A stretch of DNA of 64,000 bases from Apodemus sylvaticus. Taxonomy: Eukaryota; Chordata; Mammalia; Rodentia; Muridae. Below, one piece after another: positions 49,101 through 58,930 of the stretch. How positions within the stretch are numbered: the first letter of the stretch is position 1; the number at the start of each line of letters is the position of its first letter. The notes under the pieces were generated by a model that did not search any database, had not been told where the DNA came from, and saw nothing but the letters and a program-made list of their open reading frames with translations. The stretch lies in NCBI RefSeq assembly GCF_947179515.1, contig NC_067490.1, positions 32,600,925 to 32,664,924 of the forward strand, written 5' to 3'. Made by a program: the position numbers and the translations under genes.

Positions 49101-49343
49101 TGTTGTGCTATGTTGTAGAAAGGATTGTTGTGCTATGTTATAGACAGGATTGTTGTGCTATGTTGTAGACAGAATTGTTGTGCTATGTTGTAGACAGGAT
49201 TGTTGTGCTATGTTGTAGACAGGATTGTTGTGCTATGTTGTAGACAGGATTGTTGTGCTATGTTGTAGACAGGATTGTTGTGCTCTGTTGTAGAAAGGAT
49301 TGTTGTGCTATGTTGTAGACAGGATTGTTGTGCTATGTTGTAG
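49101..49343. repeat. 25-bp minisatellite, about 9.7 copies
   Basis: Ten unit starts fall exactly every 25 bases (49101, 49126, 49151 and so on to 49326). Each begins TGTTGTGCTATGTTGTAGAC and ends AGGAT. Variants are few: AAAGGAT in units 1 and 8, TTATAG in unit 2, AGAAT in unit 3, CTCTG in unit 8; units 4-7 and 9 look identical. The array ends inside the tenth unit where L1 3' UTR begins. Homogeneity suggests recent expansion and probable length polymorphism. Confidence 0.97.
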
Positions 49344-49798
49344 TATGGCTGTCCTCTCTGAGAGGCTCTGCCAGGAGCCACAGCAATGCATTGGATGAGA
49401 TTGAGGACCCCTACAGAAGAGTTAGGGCAAGAATTGGAAAAACTGAAGGGCATGACAACCCTATAAGAAGAACAACTGTGTCTACTAACCTGGACCCCTG
49501 GGAGCTCCCAGAAACTGAGCCACCAAACAAGGAGCATACAGCCTAACCCCAGCTGCCCCACATATAGCAGAGGACGGCCTTGTCTGGCCTCAGAGGAAGA
49601 GGATGTCTTTAATTCTGTAGAGACTTGACGCTTCTGGGAGAAGGGATGACAGTGGTGTGGAGGGGAGGTACCCAGTCAGAGTTGAAGGGTGGAGGAAGGA
49701 TGGGGGGAAGAACTCTGGGAGAGGAGAACAACCCTGACCTGGAGGGGGGCAATATTAGGAACGTAAATACATTAATTTATTTTTAATAATTAAAAAGA
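49344..49798 (+). mobile_element. L1 3' UTR fragment
   Basis: Contains L1 3' UTR landmarks: GTCCTCTCTGAGAGGCTCTG (49350), CTGGACCCCTGGGAGCTCCC (49490), GCAGAGGACGGCCTTGTCTG (49568), a G-rich purine tract and AACGTAAATACATTAAT near the tail. The 5' edge coincides with the end of the 25-bp minisatellite. Confidence 0.8.
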
Positions 49799-50199
49799 AC
49801 TTGGAGTAAGTCTAATAATGTGAGCATTTCAATAGGAAAATATAAGCATAGCAAAAAATGACATGAAAATCAGTTCCATATTTAATAACTATGAAATTGC
49901 TAGTTTCTCTGGGATGCCTTGTCACAAGCAGTGCTGTTTTTACTTTGAAATGTTTGTTGTAGTTGGAAAAGTTAATTATCTTCCTAGTTTGAAAGAGGTT
50001 GGCCAGTTCGTTAAGTTCACTTCAGGGCTGCCATGCAGCTCCCATGGAAGATGTGACATTTCTAATGAGGAGAGTCAGAAACAAGGAAGCCTCAGGAACC
50101 AATAACAGCCCTTCATTCCCAGAGCATTATTCATGGATACTTTGTGTCTCTTCTGTGTAGGAGGAACAGGCAGAGAAAGTTATGCCTGCTGTAAATTTA

Positions 50200-50239
<40 letters not shown>

Positions 50240-51794
50240 TATGTGTGTATGTGTATGTATATACATATACATATTGCTTCAAAAGGCAAATGTATTTTGC
50301 AAACAATAGAATTGCTTCAGTCTGGTGAATGTCTGAGAGGAGAAACTGACATCTGTGAGAAAATCTTTTTTAACTAAACATGAGTTAATCAGTTTCTAAT
50401 ATGCTAATTCAATCCAAGGGGCCATCATTTACATTCTAATGATTAATGGTAATAACCAAAGTGTTTTAGTATCAATGCGGTAGTGAGTAATTTACAGTTT
50501 TAACAAGCAGAAAAATCCATTAGGTTTTAGGTTATTGAATAGGATGTTTCCCAAAATACATAAAGGTGTGAAAAGGAAATTCTTCATGCATTTTTCCTGT
50601 GTACTCCTTTACTTGATCAAGATAACAGAGGTTATAGCAAATGCGCATATCTAGATTTAAAGATAATAAAGCTTGGAAAATATATTCTCAAGCAGTGATT
50701 TCTGAAACATCTACTATTGTTTTAAAACCTTAGCTGAGGAAGAAAGGTGAGCACAAGCCAGTCAGCATTGGAGAGTGGAGACTTGGACAATGATAATTCA
50801 AAATAGATTCAGTAGGAAATTTATTTCTTTAACTAAGAAAAATTGGACCTACCTTAATGTAATAAACCCTTATGTATGAATCCAATCTTTCCACCCCCAC
50901 TCCCCTTTTTGCAGGCCTCATTGAATCCGATTCCTTCTTTGATATTGTGAGGCAGCCATATCGCCAGTAAAGGAGATAAGTTGTGATTTGCATATCAAAA
51001 AAAGTTTTTCAGGCCCTGTGAATTGAGTCTTTTCTCTGTTTTACATTGTTATGTAAAATAGACCATGCAGATCACTCACTGTGATAGGAAAATATCGGGT
51101 ATGCACCATATACAAGACACTAAATGGAATTTCACTATGTAAAAAAAAAAAAGATGCCATGTTCATTTAGATCAGTGCATAATTGTTAAGCTGGAAATGC
51201 CCCTGTCTAAAGAAGCTAGCCAGGTAAACTAGGGTCCTCAGGATTAACATCTGCACTGCCTCATTAGTGTTTTCACCCACTTCCCATGGGTCACTTTGAG
51301 TTACAAGGCACAGAGGCACAAATGACCTACTCATGTAACACAACTGCCCACGTACCATTTGTCAGGAGAAACACAGTGAGCCTCTCATATCAAGTAGAAT
51401 TAGTATGAGAAGGCAATCAATAAGGAGGAAGCAGCCCTCTAGGGACTAATGGGAAAACCAGCACTAACCTTTCATCAGATTTATAATCATCTCAAGAAAC
51501 AACCAAGTTTATATTTGAGTTTTAAAGTGCATTCCCACTAACTCCTGCTCAAGCAACTGCCTTTTGGAATTTCTTGCCAGCTGGGACATAATCCTGGCTT
51601 CGAGGTCTTCACACACAAAGATTTTTGTTCATGTTACTCAGCTTCAGAGACAGAATATTCACAAGATTTCCAGTTGATTTTAAAAATCTTGATGCCAACA
51701 TTTGACTCTAAATCTCTATTGACATTCTGTATCTGGAGGAGAGGTTCAGGCAGAATGGTTCCCTCTTGCCTGCCAGGATATATTCCTACTTATA
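49799..51794. other. Unassigned DNA with one microsatellite
   Basis: No gene is supported. Contains a CA/TG/TA compound microsatellite at 50199-50270. The rest is AT-rich and not recognised. Confidence 0.45.
50199..50270. repeat. (CA)n(TGTA)n compound microsatellite
   Basis: CA tract at 50199-50234 continues as mixed TATG and TATA repeats to about 50270; the two halves are partly complementary. Confidence 0.95.
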
Positions 51795-52118
51795 GCCTTC
51801 ATGATTTTTAAAGAACAAATGGTCTCACCAGCTTGATGTCTCTGTGTTCAATGAATTGTGTGAATGTTGTCCTCAGCAATGGGGCTCACTGTTACATTTC
51901 AGAAAACAACTTTCTATTACAGCATATGCCTATGTTGTTGAGAGATCTATACTGGAACTTCCTCAGTCAACAACTCAAAGGGATATAACATAGTACCACT
52001 TGGCTTCAAAAGATGGTCAGTACAGACGCAGTATCTCACATTACTAGGAGTCCACACTAGGGTCCTTCTCTGCTATATTCTAGTTTTTATAGGTACAAGA
52101 GGGTATTCTATAGGCTAT
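51795..52118 (-). mobile_element. Older L1 3' UTR fragment, antisense
   Basis: Follows the same antisense 3' UTR order as 11450-11700: TTCAATGAATTGTGTGAATG, AACAACTTTCTATTACAGC, GTTGTTGAGAGATCT, then CATTACTAGGAGTCC. It is interrupted at 52119 by the target site of a young L1. Confidence 0.7.
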
Positions 52119-52134
52119 AGAAAGAGAAACCAGG
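52119..52134. repeat. Left target-site duplication of inverted L1
   Basis: AGAAAGAGAAACCAGG is repeated exactly at 53238-53253. Its last three bases (AGG) also match the point where the inverted L1 segment starts. Confidence 0.95.
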
Positions 52135-52700
52135 TTAATATCCACTTATTAGTGAGTGCATACCATGATTCACCTTTTGAGTCTGGGTTACCTCACTTAG
52201 TATGATGTTCTCTAGCTCCATCCATTTGCCTAAGAATTTCATGAATTCATTGTTTCTAATGGCTGAATAGTACTCCATTGTGTAGATATACCACATTTTT
52301 TGCATCCATTCTTCTGTTGAGGGATACCTGGGTTCTTTCCAGCATCTGGCAATTATAAATAGGGCTGCTATGAACATAGTAGAGCATGTACCTTATTACA
52401 TGGTGGGGAATCCTCTGGGTATATGCCCAGGAGTGGTATAGCAGGATCTTCTGGAAGTGAGGTGCCCAGTTTTCTGAGGAACCGCCAGAATGATTTCCAG
52501 AGTGGTTGTACCAATTTGCAACCCCACCAGCAGTGGAGGAGTGTTCCTCTTTCTCCACATCCTCTCCAACATCTGCTGTCTCCTGAATTTTTAATCTTAG
52601 CCATTCTGACTGGTGTAAGGTGAAATCTCAGGGTTGTTTTGATTTGCATTTCCCTAATGACTAATGAAGTTGAGCATTTTTTAAGATGCTTCTCCGCCAT
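52135..52700 (-). pseudogene. L1 ORF2 C-terminal fragment, frameshifted
   Basis: Two overlapping minus-strand frames (52700-52368 and 52377-52135) are the same ORF2 carboxy-terminal segment that is open in the copies at 23312 and 30308. A missing T near 52389 shifts the frame. No functional domain is complete. Confidence 0.85.
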
Positions 52701-53237
52701 CTGAAGTTCTTCAGGTGAGAATTCTTTGTTTAACTCTGTACCCCATTTTTAATAGGGTTGTTCGGTTTTCTGGAGTCTAACTTCTTGAGTTCTTTATATA
52801 TATTGGATATTAGCCCTCTATCTGATGTAGGATTGGTGAAGATATTTTCCCAATTTGTTGGTTGCCCATTTGTCCTCTTGATGGTGTCCTTTGCCTTACA
52901 GAAACTTTGTAATTTTATGACGTCCCATTTGTCAATTCTTGCTCTTAGAGCATACGCTATTGGTGTTCTGATCTAGAAAATTGGAATACCCAAAACATAA
53001 TCCACACATCAAATGAGGTACAAGAAGAAAGGAGGAGTGGCCCTGGTTCTGGAAAGACTCAGTGAAGCAGTATTCGACAAAACCAGAACGGGGAAGTGGG
53101 AAGGGGTGGGTGGGAGGACCGGGGAAGAGAAGGGGGCTTACAGGACTTTCAGGGAGTGGAGGGCTAGAAAAGGGGAAATCATTTGAAATGTAAATAAATT
53201 ATATCGAATAAAAAAAATATAGAAAAAAAAAAAAAAA
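52135..53237 (+). mobile_element. Young rat-type L1 with 5' inversion (twin priming)
   Basis: One insertion between 16-bp duplications, composed of two parts. 52135-52970 is the reverse complement of L1 ORF2 from the AGAACACCAATAGCG region to the end of ORF2 (GTGGATATTAA). 52973-53237 is sense L1, starting at CTAGAAAATTGGAATACCC and running through the 3' UTR to the A-tail. In the uninverted copies these segments are adjacent, so the breakpoint loses no L1 sequence. Two extra bases (AT, 52971-52972) sit at the internal junction. The ORF2 frame in the inverted part is split by a one-base deletion at about 52389. Confidence 0.95.
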
Positions 53238-53253
53238 AGAAAGAGAAACCAGG
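53238..53253. repeat. Right target-site duplication of inverted L1
   Basis: Exact second copy of AGAAAGAGAAACCAGG, following the tail. Confidence 0.95.
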
Positions 53254-53820
53254 ACATCAACCCAACCACAAAACCCTCCACCTGACTGGGAGATGTCCTG
53301 GGTAATATGGTGGAACAAACATTGTGGGAGTGGCCAATCAACATCTTGATTTAATTGAACCCCACACAATTAAAGGAAGCCCTTGTCTTGCACTTCCTTG
53401 ATGGCCAGGAACCAGAGATACAAGGTAAAATGAAACACAACTGTAAAAAGCCAAAACGAACCAAAGCAAACCAACAAACAACACACACACAATGAAATTA
53501 TTTCTAATGATATATTGCTATACTAATAGATTGGTGTCCTATCCATCTGTCATCATCTAGGAGACCCACAACAAGACATTTTGAGGAAACAGAGTCTAAC
53601 TTGGAGAGATCTATGAGATGTCTCTCGTCAGAGCTTTGGGAACCCTATGAAAGAGGGGTAACAAAGGCTGTAGGAGCCAGAAGGGATGGAGGACACCAAG
53701 AGGACATGGTCCACTGAAGCAAGTAAGCAGGGCTCGCATGGGCTCATTAAGGCTGAATGAGCAAGCGCAAGGCCTGTATGAGTTATGGGCCACAGTCCCA
53801 CTCATCTCTTTATCCCTTCA
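53254..53820 (+). mobile_element. Older L1 3' UTR fragment, sense
   Basis: Continues from the target site with ACATCAACCCAACCACAAAA, then GGAGACCCACAACAAGACA (53561), GGAGCCAGAAGGGATGG (53673) and ACACCAAGAGGACATGGTCC, all L1 3' UTR landmarks in sense orientation. On the left of the young insertion the older L1 sequence is antisense (51795-52118), so orientation changes across this site. No tail is visible at the right end. Confidence 0.65.
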
Positions 53821-54149
53821 TACTTACCTTCAAAGTAAATAGAGCACAAACCCAAATGGATTTGCTGGTGGATTTTATAAAATATATATGCAAGAAATAA
53901 TATGTGCTATCTCTAATCTTCTTGAAAAACAGAAACCAAGCAAATATGATTTTGTCTTGTCAACATTAATTATTCTAACACCACAACAGAAAATATTCTT
54001 ACTGTTCAGAAAAAGAGAACTGGATCTCTCATGACAGATCATTAAAAAAACCCAAAATTCATAAATATAAAAATCTAACAGTAAAAATATCCAATACCAT
54101 AGGTCAGCAAGGAGCTGAAATAAAAGGACCCTCAACATGACTTTCACAA
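53821..54149. other. Unassigned AT-rich DNA
   Basis: No gene or named repeat recognised. Confidence 0.45.
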
Positions 54150-54385
54150 TGGCCAGAATTCAAAACACTGAGTTCCCTGAGTTTGAATGAAATGGTGCAA
54201 TAACTGGTACAGTCCTTTTCTGTTTGGTAGGAAAGCAAATCTGTGAAGCCACCTTGGGAAACAATTTGGTATTTTACCAACAGTAAAGCTTTTCTTCATA
54301 TGTGATACAGCAATCATGTTCTTTACTATTTGCAGAAAGGAGATGAAAACTCGAGTCATTTTGTCTCTGCAACAAGTGCTCATAC
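54150..54385 (+). mobile_element. Old L1 ORF2 fragment, sense (weak)
   Basis: AATGGTGCAATAACTGGTAC, GGGAAACAATTTGGTATTTT and TGATACAGCAATCATGTTCT follow in order the L1 ORF2 carboxy-terminal region around the tryptophan- and proline-rich block. Highly diverged, so an old mammalian L1 is likely. Confidence 0.5.
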
Positions 54386-55320
54386 TTGCTGAGCCACTTG
54401 TCCTCCGAAGTCTAAAATCCTGAAATTTTCATTGCCAGAGAGATAAATATGAAGCAACAGACAAGAGAGATAACACAGGCGCTAGATAAGTTTCAGTAGA
54501 ACTCACCCATTAACAATGTGAAGCAACAACCCATCAAAAATGTGGCAAGAAGAAATAAGTCAGACAACAAAACATTATTGCTTTAGTCTTACAATAAATG
54601 CTACAGCATTTAAAGAAATCCGTAAGAGAATGCAAGGCATAATTAGCAGTCCTTGGAAATTGTTATTAAGAAAAATAATACATTACAACACTCTAAAATT
54701 AAGTCAGCTTTTGTTTTTCAGTTTCTATTATATGCTGTCTTTTCTGAGAACATTTTTATTGCTAAGCTTTTTATATACAGATAACATTTGCAAAGCTTTC
54801 TCGGTGAAAACAAACCCATTGGCTTCTGTTTTGCTTTTAAGATAGTATCAATCATTTAATTCTTCATACCTACAAAAACTGTATTGCTAATCCACAGGGA
54901 CCACACAATTATTACAGGGCTTTGATCAATGCTGAGGTCAATCTGGGTACTCTTCTAGTACAGATATGGGTGGGAAATATTCTCTTTAGAAAGTGGAGAA
55001 AGTCCTTCATGTAGACTCTCACTAGTTCACCTGTCATAGCCCCAGACAATCCAACAGGCAATACCTCACCATCAAAACACACAAACACTAAAACCAATAG
55101 ACAAGGGTATCACTTTGGAATCAAGTAGGTGGATATGAGCTTAGAAGCAAACAGGATTTGGGTTTCCAGCAGAGTGCTTGACACGGCAGAGAATAGCCTG
55201 CAAACTATCAATTATAGTTACATAATCAAGTATAGTTACATAATATAGAAACCAAGTGCTCCATGCTCCATGCAGGTGTGTAGGCAGAAATCTCACCAGC
55301 AAAGGCATAAAGGCATGCTG
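54386..55320. other. Unassigned DNA, no gene seen
   Basis: No recognisable gene. Frames 54540-54845 (plus) and 54912-55097 (minus) show no known domain. Confidence 0.45.
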
Positions 55321-55490
55321 CTCTTCTTCTTCTTCTTCTTCTTCTTCTTCTTCTTCTTCTTCTTCTTCTTCTTCTTCTTCTTCTTCTTCTTCTTCTTCTT
55401 CTTCTTCTTCTCCTCCTCCTCCTCCTCCTCCTCCTCCTCCTCCTCTTCCTCTTCCTCCTCTTCCTCCTTTTCCTCCTTCTTCTTCTTGGT
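55321..55490. repeat. (TTC)n(TCC)n triplet repeat
   Basis: About 30 pure TTC units (55321-55410) are followed by about 11 TCC units (55411-55443) and then imperfect TTCC/TCC to 55490. The other strand is pure purine (GAA, GGA). Frames across it (polyglutamate, polyarginine, polyserine, polyphenylalanine) are repeat translation, not genes. Confidence 0.98.
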
Positions 55491-55554
55491 CCTGAAAAAT
55501 CCAATTTATCTGAAACATAAGACAAGGACTTTAAAAGAGCAATTATGTGTGTGT

Positions 55555-56160
55555 TCAAGGACTTCAAAGTAGAGATGAATACATGTCTCAGTGAAGATCA
55601 TCAAATACAAATGAATAAAATAAGAAAAGCAAGTCAAGAAAAGATAGTAGAATTTAACCAAAAAAGGGAGGGACTGGGACTACTATAGAAAAGTCAAACT
55701 AAACTAATGCTTGAAATGGAAACTCAGGGAGTCAAAAAAAATGTTCAGAGGTAATCCTGATCAACAAACTAAAAAATAGAAAAAAAAAAAGAATTTCAGG
55801 TTTGAAGATAAGGAAGAAGAAATCTATATATTAATCAAAATTAAAACACTCACATACACACAAGCACACAACAAACATACATGCATACACATCTCCCTAA
55901 AACCAAAACACAACTCTAGACATACACAAATTCAAAAATATAGAAGACTACAAAAAGATTAAGCTTACATATAAGAGGTATAAAAGAAGAAGAAATTCAG
56001 TTTAAAGGGACAGGAATACTTTTAACATAATCAGAGAAGAAAATATTTCCAAATTTAAAAAAAAAATAAGAAATGCCTATTAAAGTGCAAGAGTCATACA
56101 GAACATCAGTTAGACAGGACCAAAAAAGAAGTGAAATTCCCCATGACAGCCAACCATCAT
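55555..56160 (+). mobile_element. L1 ORF1-region fragment, degenerate
   Basis: A-rich plus-strand sequence that follows L1 ORF1. The recognisable end is AATCAGAGAAGAAAATATTTCC (56030), AATGCCTATTAAAGTGCAAG (56070), then ACAGAACATCAG and AGACAGGACCAAAAAAG (56112), the order that codes for the start of the ORF1 RNA-binding core in intact L1. The part before it corresponds to the coiled coil. No frame survives. Confidence 0.65.
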
Positions 56161-56218
56161 TTCTTATAGCTACTTAATACTATGAGTTGAATGTTACTAA
56201 ATGATAGATTTTTTTTAA

Positions 56219-56232
56219 GTGTGTGTGTGTGT

Positions 56233-56277
<45 letters not shown>
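56219..56277. repeat. (GT)n microsatellite
   Basis: About 59 bp of GT with one A interruption, directly before an antisense SINE. Confidence 0.97.
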
Positions 56278-56278
<1 letters not shown>

Positions 56279-56580
56279 CAGACCAGAACCCACATACCTA
56301 CGTGAACATTTGTGTGTAGAGGATAGAGAAAAATGTCTCATGTAGTTTCTCAAGTGCCTTCCACCTTTGCTTGAGACAGTGCCGTTCACTGGTCTGGAAC
56401 TTCACCAAGCAGGCTAAGGTAACTAACCAGCAATCTGCAGGGATCCTACTTTAGTGCATCTCAATGCTGAGTTTACAGGAGTAAACAACCGCATACAATT
56501 TGTGTGCTGCTCTTGGGCTTGAAACTTCAGTTCTCACATTTATGAAGAAAAAAAAATTTGCTATTGAGCCATTGGATTTT
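56278..56580 (-). mobile_element. B4-like SINE, antisense
   Basis: The antisense B1-like part is visible as CTTGAGACAGTGCCGTTCACTGGTCTGGAACTTCACCAAGCAGGCTAA (56371-56418). GGGATCCTACTTTAGTGCATC, CTGAGTTTACAGGAG, and then the antisense tRNA-like part (GTGCTGCTCTTGGGCTTGAAACTTCAG, 56503-56529) follow. This B1 plus tRNA-like composition is that of B4 elements. Confidence 0.75.
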
Positions 56581-56659
56581 GCTTATATTGTATTTATAAT
56601 TTTGCCTTTGGTTTTATAGGATATACTTATAACATAGGAAACAATACTATAAAAATAAT

Positions 56660-57415
56660 TTCACGGTCCTTGATGTTGAAGGCATGGGTGAGCCAGCCCC
56701 TGAGGGTGCGAGTGTGGGAGAACCCAGCCCCTCACTGGCTACAGCACTCAGAAGAGTTGCTCCTGTGCCTTGATGAGGTAGCACAGTGGATCTGACTATA
56801 CAGGTGAAGGTGTGGGTGAGCCACCCCAAGAATATGACCCTGTTTCATGATGATAGTGGCACTGGGTGGTCTAGCCCAAGCAGTACTGGGGATTTTGTCC
56901 CAATGGTGCAGAAAATGGAGACCTGGCATACTCTCCAGCTCACCTACTACCCATGCCAAGATCCAGGGCTTGAGTTGGCGAACCCCAAAATTTATATCAT
57001 CTGCAAAAGGTTGGTGCTCATGAAAGGTCCATTCCTGGTGGTCCAAAGATGCAGGATATGCGTAACAAAGAGCAACAACAGGATAACCAGAAGGAGGCCT
57101 GGTGAGGATTCAAGATTCATCAGTCTTGTCTCAGATGCCTGAGATCTCAAACCAGATCACTGGCTTATTGCAATGACTGCAAGTAAAGATGTGTGGACAG
57201 AGTTATATACTGTTTGACACACGGATATACTACAGATTCCATGATGAGATATATTTTATGCTTTTTGTTTTTTATTTTGTGTGGTTTGTTTTGGTTTGGT
57301 TTTGGGGGGAAAGGTTGCACAGGCAAAGGACAGATATAAGAGGATGGGAAGAAAAGTGAGACTGGGGTGCATTATATAAATTTCACAAAGAATCAATAAA
57401 AAGTATAAAAACCCT
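56660..57415 (+). mobile_element. Unnamed rodent repeat with LINE-like 3' end
   Basis: A 750-bp block, GC-richer than its flanks. Its end has T-rich and G-rich tracts (57258-57316), then GAGACTGGGGTGCATTATAT, a CACAAAGAATCAATAAAAAG signal and A-rich end, as in retroposed LINE 3' ends. I remember similar sequence as dispersed in rodent genomes but cannot name the family. A 118-codon frame (56786-57142) lacks any known domain. The region may be a 3' UTR or non-coding end of an L1-type element. Confidence 0.45.
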
Positions 57416-58210
57416 ATTCTTATGAAATAAGTAGTTTTTCTTTAAGTTGTACAATGCAATACTCTTAAGAATCACTATTGAACATTTTATCCTTATGAAA
57501 TGAAAATATCTAAGAAATAAAAGGCACCTCCAAAAGAGCACCATGATTAATAGTAATTTTTTGGGGGGAAACAAATTCACATTCCTTAGAAAGCGGCTTC
57601 AAGGGTCCTGGAGGAGAGGAAGGACTGATATTGGGTTATAAAGTGAATGAATAAATAAATTTAATTTAAAAAAGAAAGCAAAAAGTCCTCATACCCATAG
57701 AACCATCTCTCCAGCTACTTTATCACAATTTTAAGCTGCAAGCAGTAAGTACTCTTATTATGCTGATATATCTGCTTCCAATGTATTTAGCCTTAATCGT
57801 GGATTTTAGACTATCATATACTTATTTATTACACTCTGGAAGAAGAACACCATTTACTCTTTGGGATGAGACAGAAGGATTCTCTAGGAATCACAGCTCT
57901 AGATCAGAAGCAGTCTGTCAGTGAACTACATCATGTATCTCAGATCACCTCTCTTCAAAAATAATGCTTCCCACCACAGGCATGCCATTCCTTTAGATGA
58001 ACTTGGAATGAGTTTCTCTAGCCCTAAAGGTAAATTGGAAGATTGACTCACCACTAGACATAAATGAAATCTGAAGTAAATTCACTTTAGTCTAACAAAT
58101 GATTTTCATTATTCAACATTTGGCAATGGTGTGATTTGGCCATAAATCGTACATGTATACCAGAAAAAAAAAGGAGAAATGTTTTATTCTTCCTTTATAA
58201 AAAACATACT
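57416..58210. other. Mostly unassigned; short LINE-like end at 57560-57675
   Basis: 57600-57675 (GGTCCTGGAGGAGAGGAAGG, then AATGAATAAATAAATTTAATTT) looks like another purine-rich LINE 3' end with tail. The rest is unrecognised AT-rich DNA with no gene. Confidence 0.4.
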
Positions 58211-58350
58211 CACAGGCTGGATTTTATCCCAGCACTTAAGAGGCAGAGGCAGGAAGATCTCTGAGTTCAAGGCCAGCCTGGTCTACAGAGTGAGTACCAG
58301 GACAGCCAGAGCTATACAAAGAAACCCCATCTAGAAAAAAGACAAAAATA
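58211..58350 (+). mobile_element. B1 SINE, sense
   Basis: 7SL-derived B1: ATCCCAGCACTTAAGAGGCAG (58228), GGCAGGAAGATCTCTGAGTTCAAGGCCAGCCTGG (58248) with the B box of the RNA polymerase III promoter, ACAGAGTGAGTACCAGGACA and an AAAAAAGACAAAAAT tail. The 5' end (GGCTGGATTTT) is slightly altered. Its 3' half is part of the tandem unit described next. Confidence 0.93.
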
Positions 58351-58695
58351 TCAGTGACTGCATTCCACACGTGGATATTAGCCCAGAAGCTATGAATACC
58401 CAAGACACAACTCACATATCAAACCATTCCCAGGACAGCCAGAGCTATACAAAGAAACCCCATCTAGAAAAAAGACAAAAATATCAGTGACTGCATTCCA
58501 CACGTGGATATTAGCCCAGAAGCTCTGAATACCCAAGACACAACTCACATATCAAACCATTCCCAGGACAGCCAGAGCTATACAAAGAAACCCCATCTAG
58601 AAAAAAGACAAAAATATCAGTGACTGCATTCCACACGTGGATATTAGCCCAGAAGCTCTGAATACCCAAGACACAACTCACATATCAAACCATTC
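58297..58695 (+). repeat. 133-bp B1/L1 chimeric tandem repeat, three copies
   Basis: CCAGGACAGCC starts each unit at 58297, 58430 and 58563, exactly 133 bp apart. Each unit carries the B1 3' end with tail (about 52 bp) followed by an L1 3' segment (ATCAGTGACTGCATTCCACA to AACCATTCCC, about 80 bp). Copies differ by very little (CTATGAATACC in copy 1, CTCTGAATACC in copies 2 and 3). Copies 2 and 3 therefore each begin at a truncated B1. The junction between L1 and B1 shares CCCA, so duplication may have used this microhomology. Confidence 0.97.
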
Positions 58696-58930
58696 CCAAG
58701 AAGAAAAAAGGAGAGGGCCCTTGTCCTGGAAAGGATTGATGCAGCAATGTAGGGGATTGCCAGGACAAAGAAGTGGGAGGGAGTTGATTGGGCAACAGGC
58801 AAAGGGAAGAGGGTTTATGGGACTTATGGGGAGAAGGGAACCAGGAAAGAGAAAATCATTAGAAATATAAACAAAGAATATAGAAAATAATAAAAATTAG
58901 AAATAAATAAAATAAAGTAAAAATAATAAT
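58338..58930 (+). mobile_element. L1 3' end, partly triplicated
   Basis: L1 3' UTR in sense, same subfamily as 25511-25790: GTGGATATTAGCCCAGAAGC, AATACCCAAGACACAACTC, then past the tandem copies AAGAAGAAAAAAGGAGAGGG, GGGATTGCCAGGACAAAG, GGGACTTATGGGG, GAAAATCATTAGAAATATAA and a long A-rich tail (58860-58950). A 77-codon frame (58637-58870) crosses it by chance. Confidence 0.88.

Noticed and set aside
49101..49343. CRISPR-like regular repeat
   Set aside because: Units are directly contiguous with no spacers and lie in a rodent genome; it is a minisatellite.
53755..53775. GCAAGCGCAAGGCC, as in rat ID (BC1-related) SINEs
   Set aside because: Only this word matches; no upstream A box or downstream A-tail, and the context is L1 3' UTR.
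55226..55567. Polyarginine and polyglutamate frames of 113-125 codons
   Set aside because: Translation of the TTC/TCC tract; no non-repeat domain on either side.
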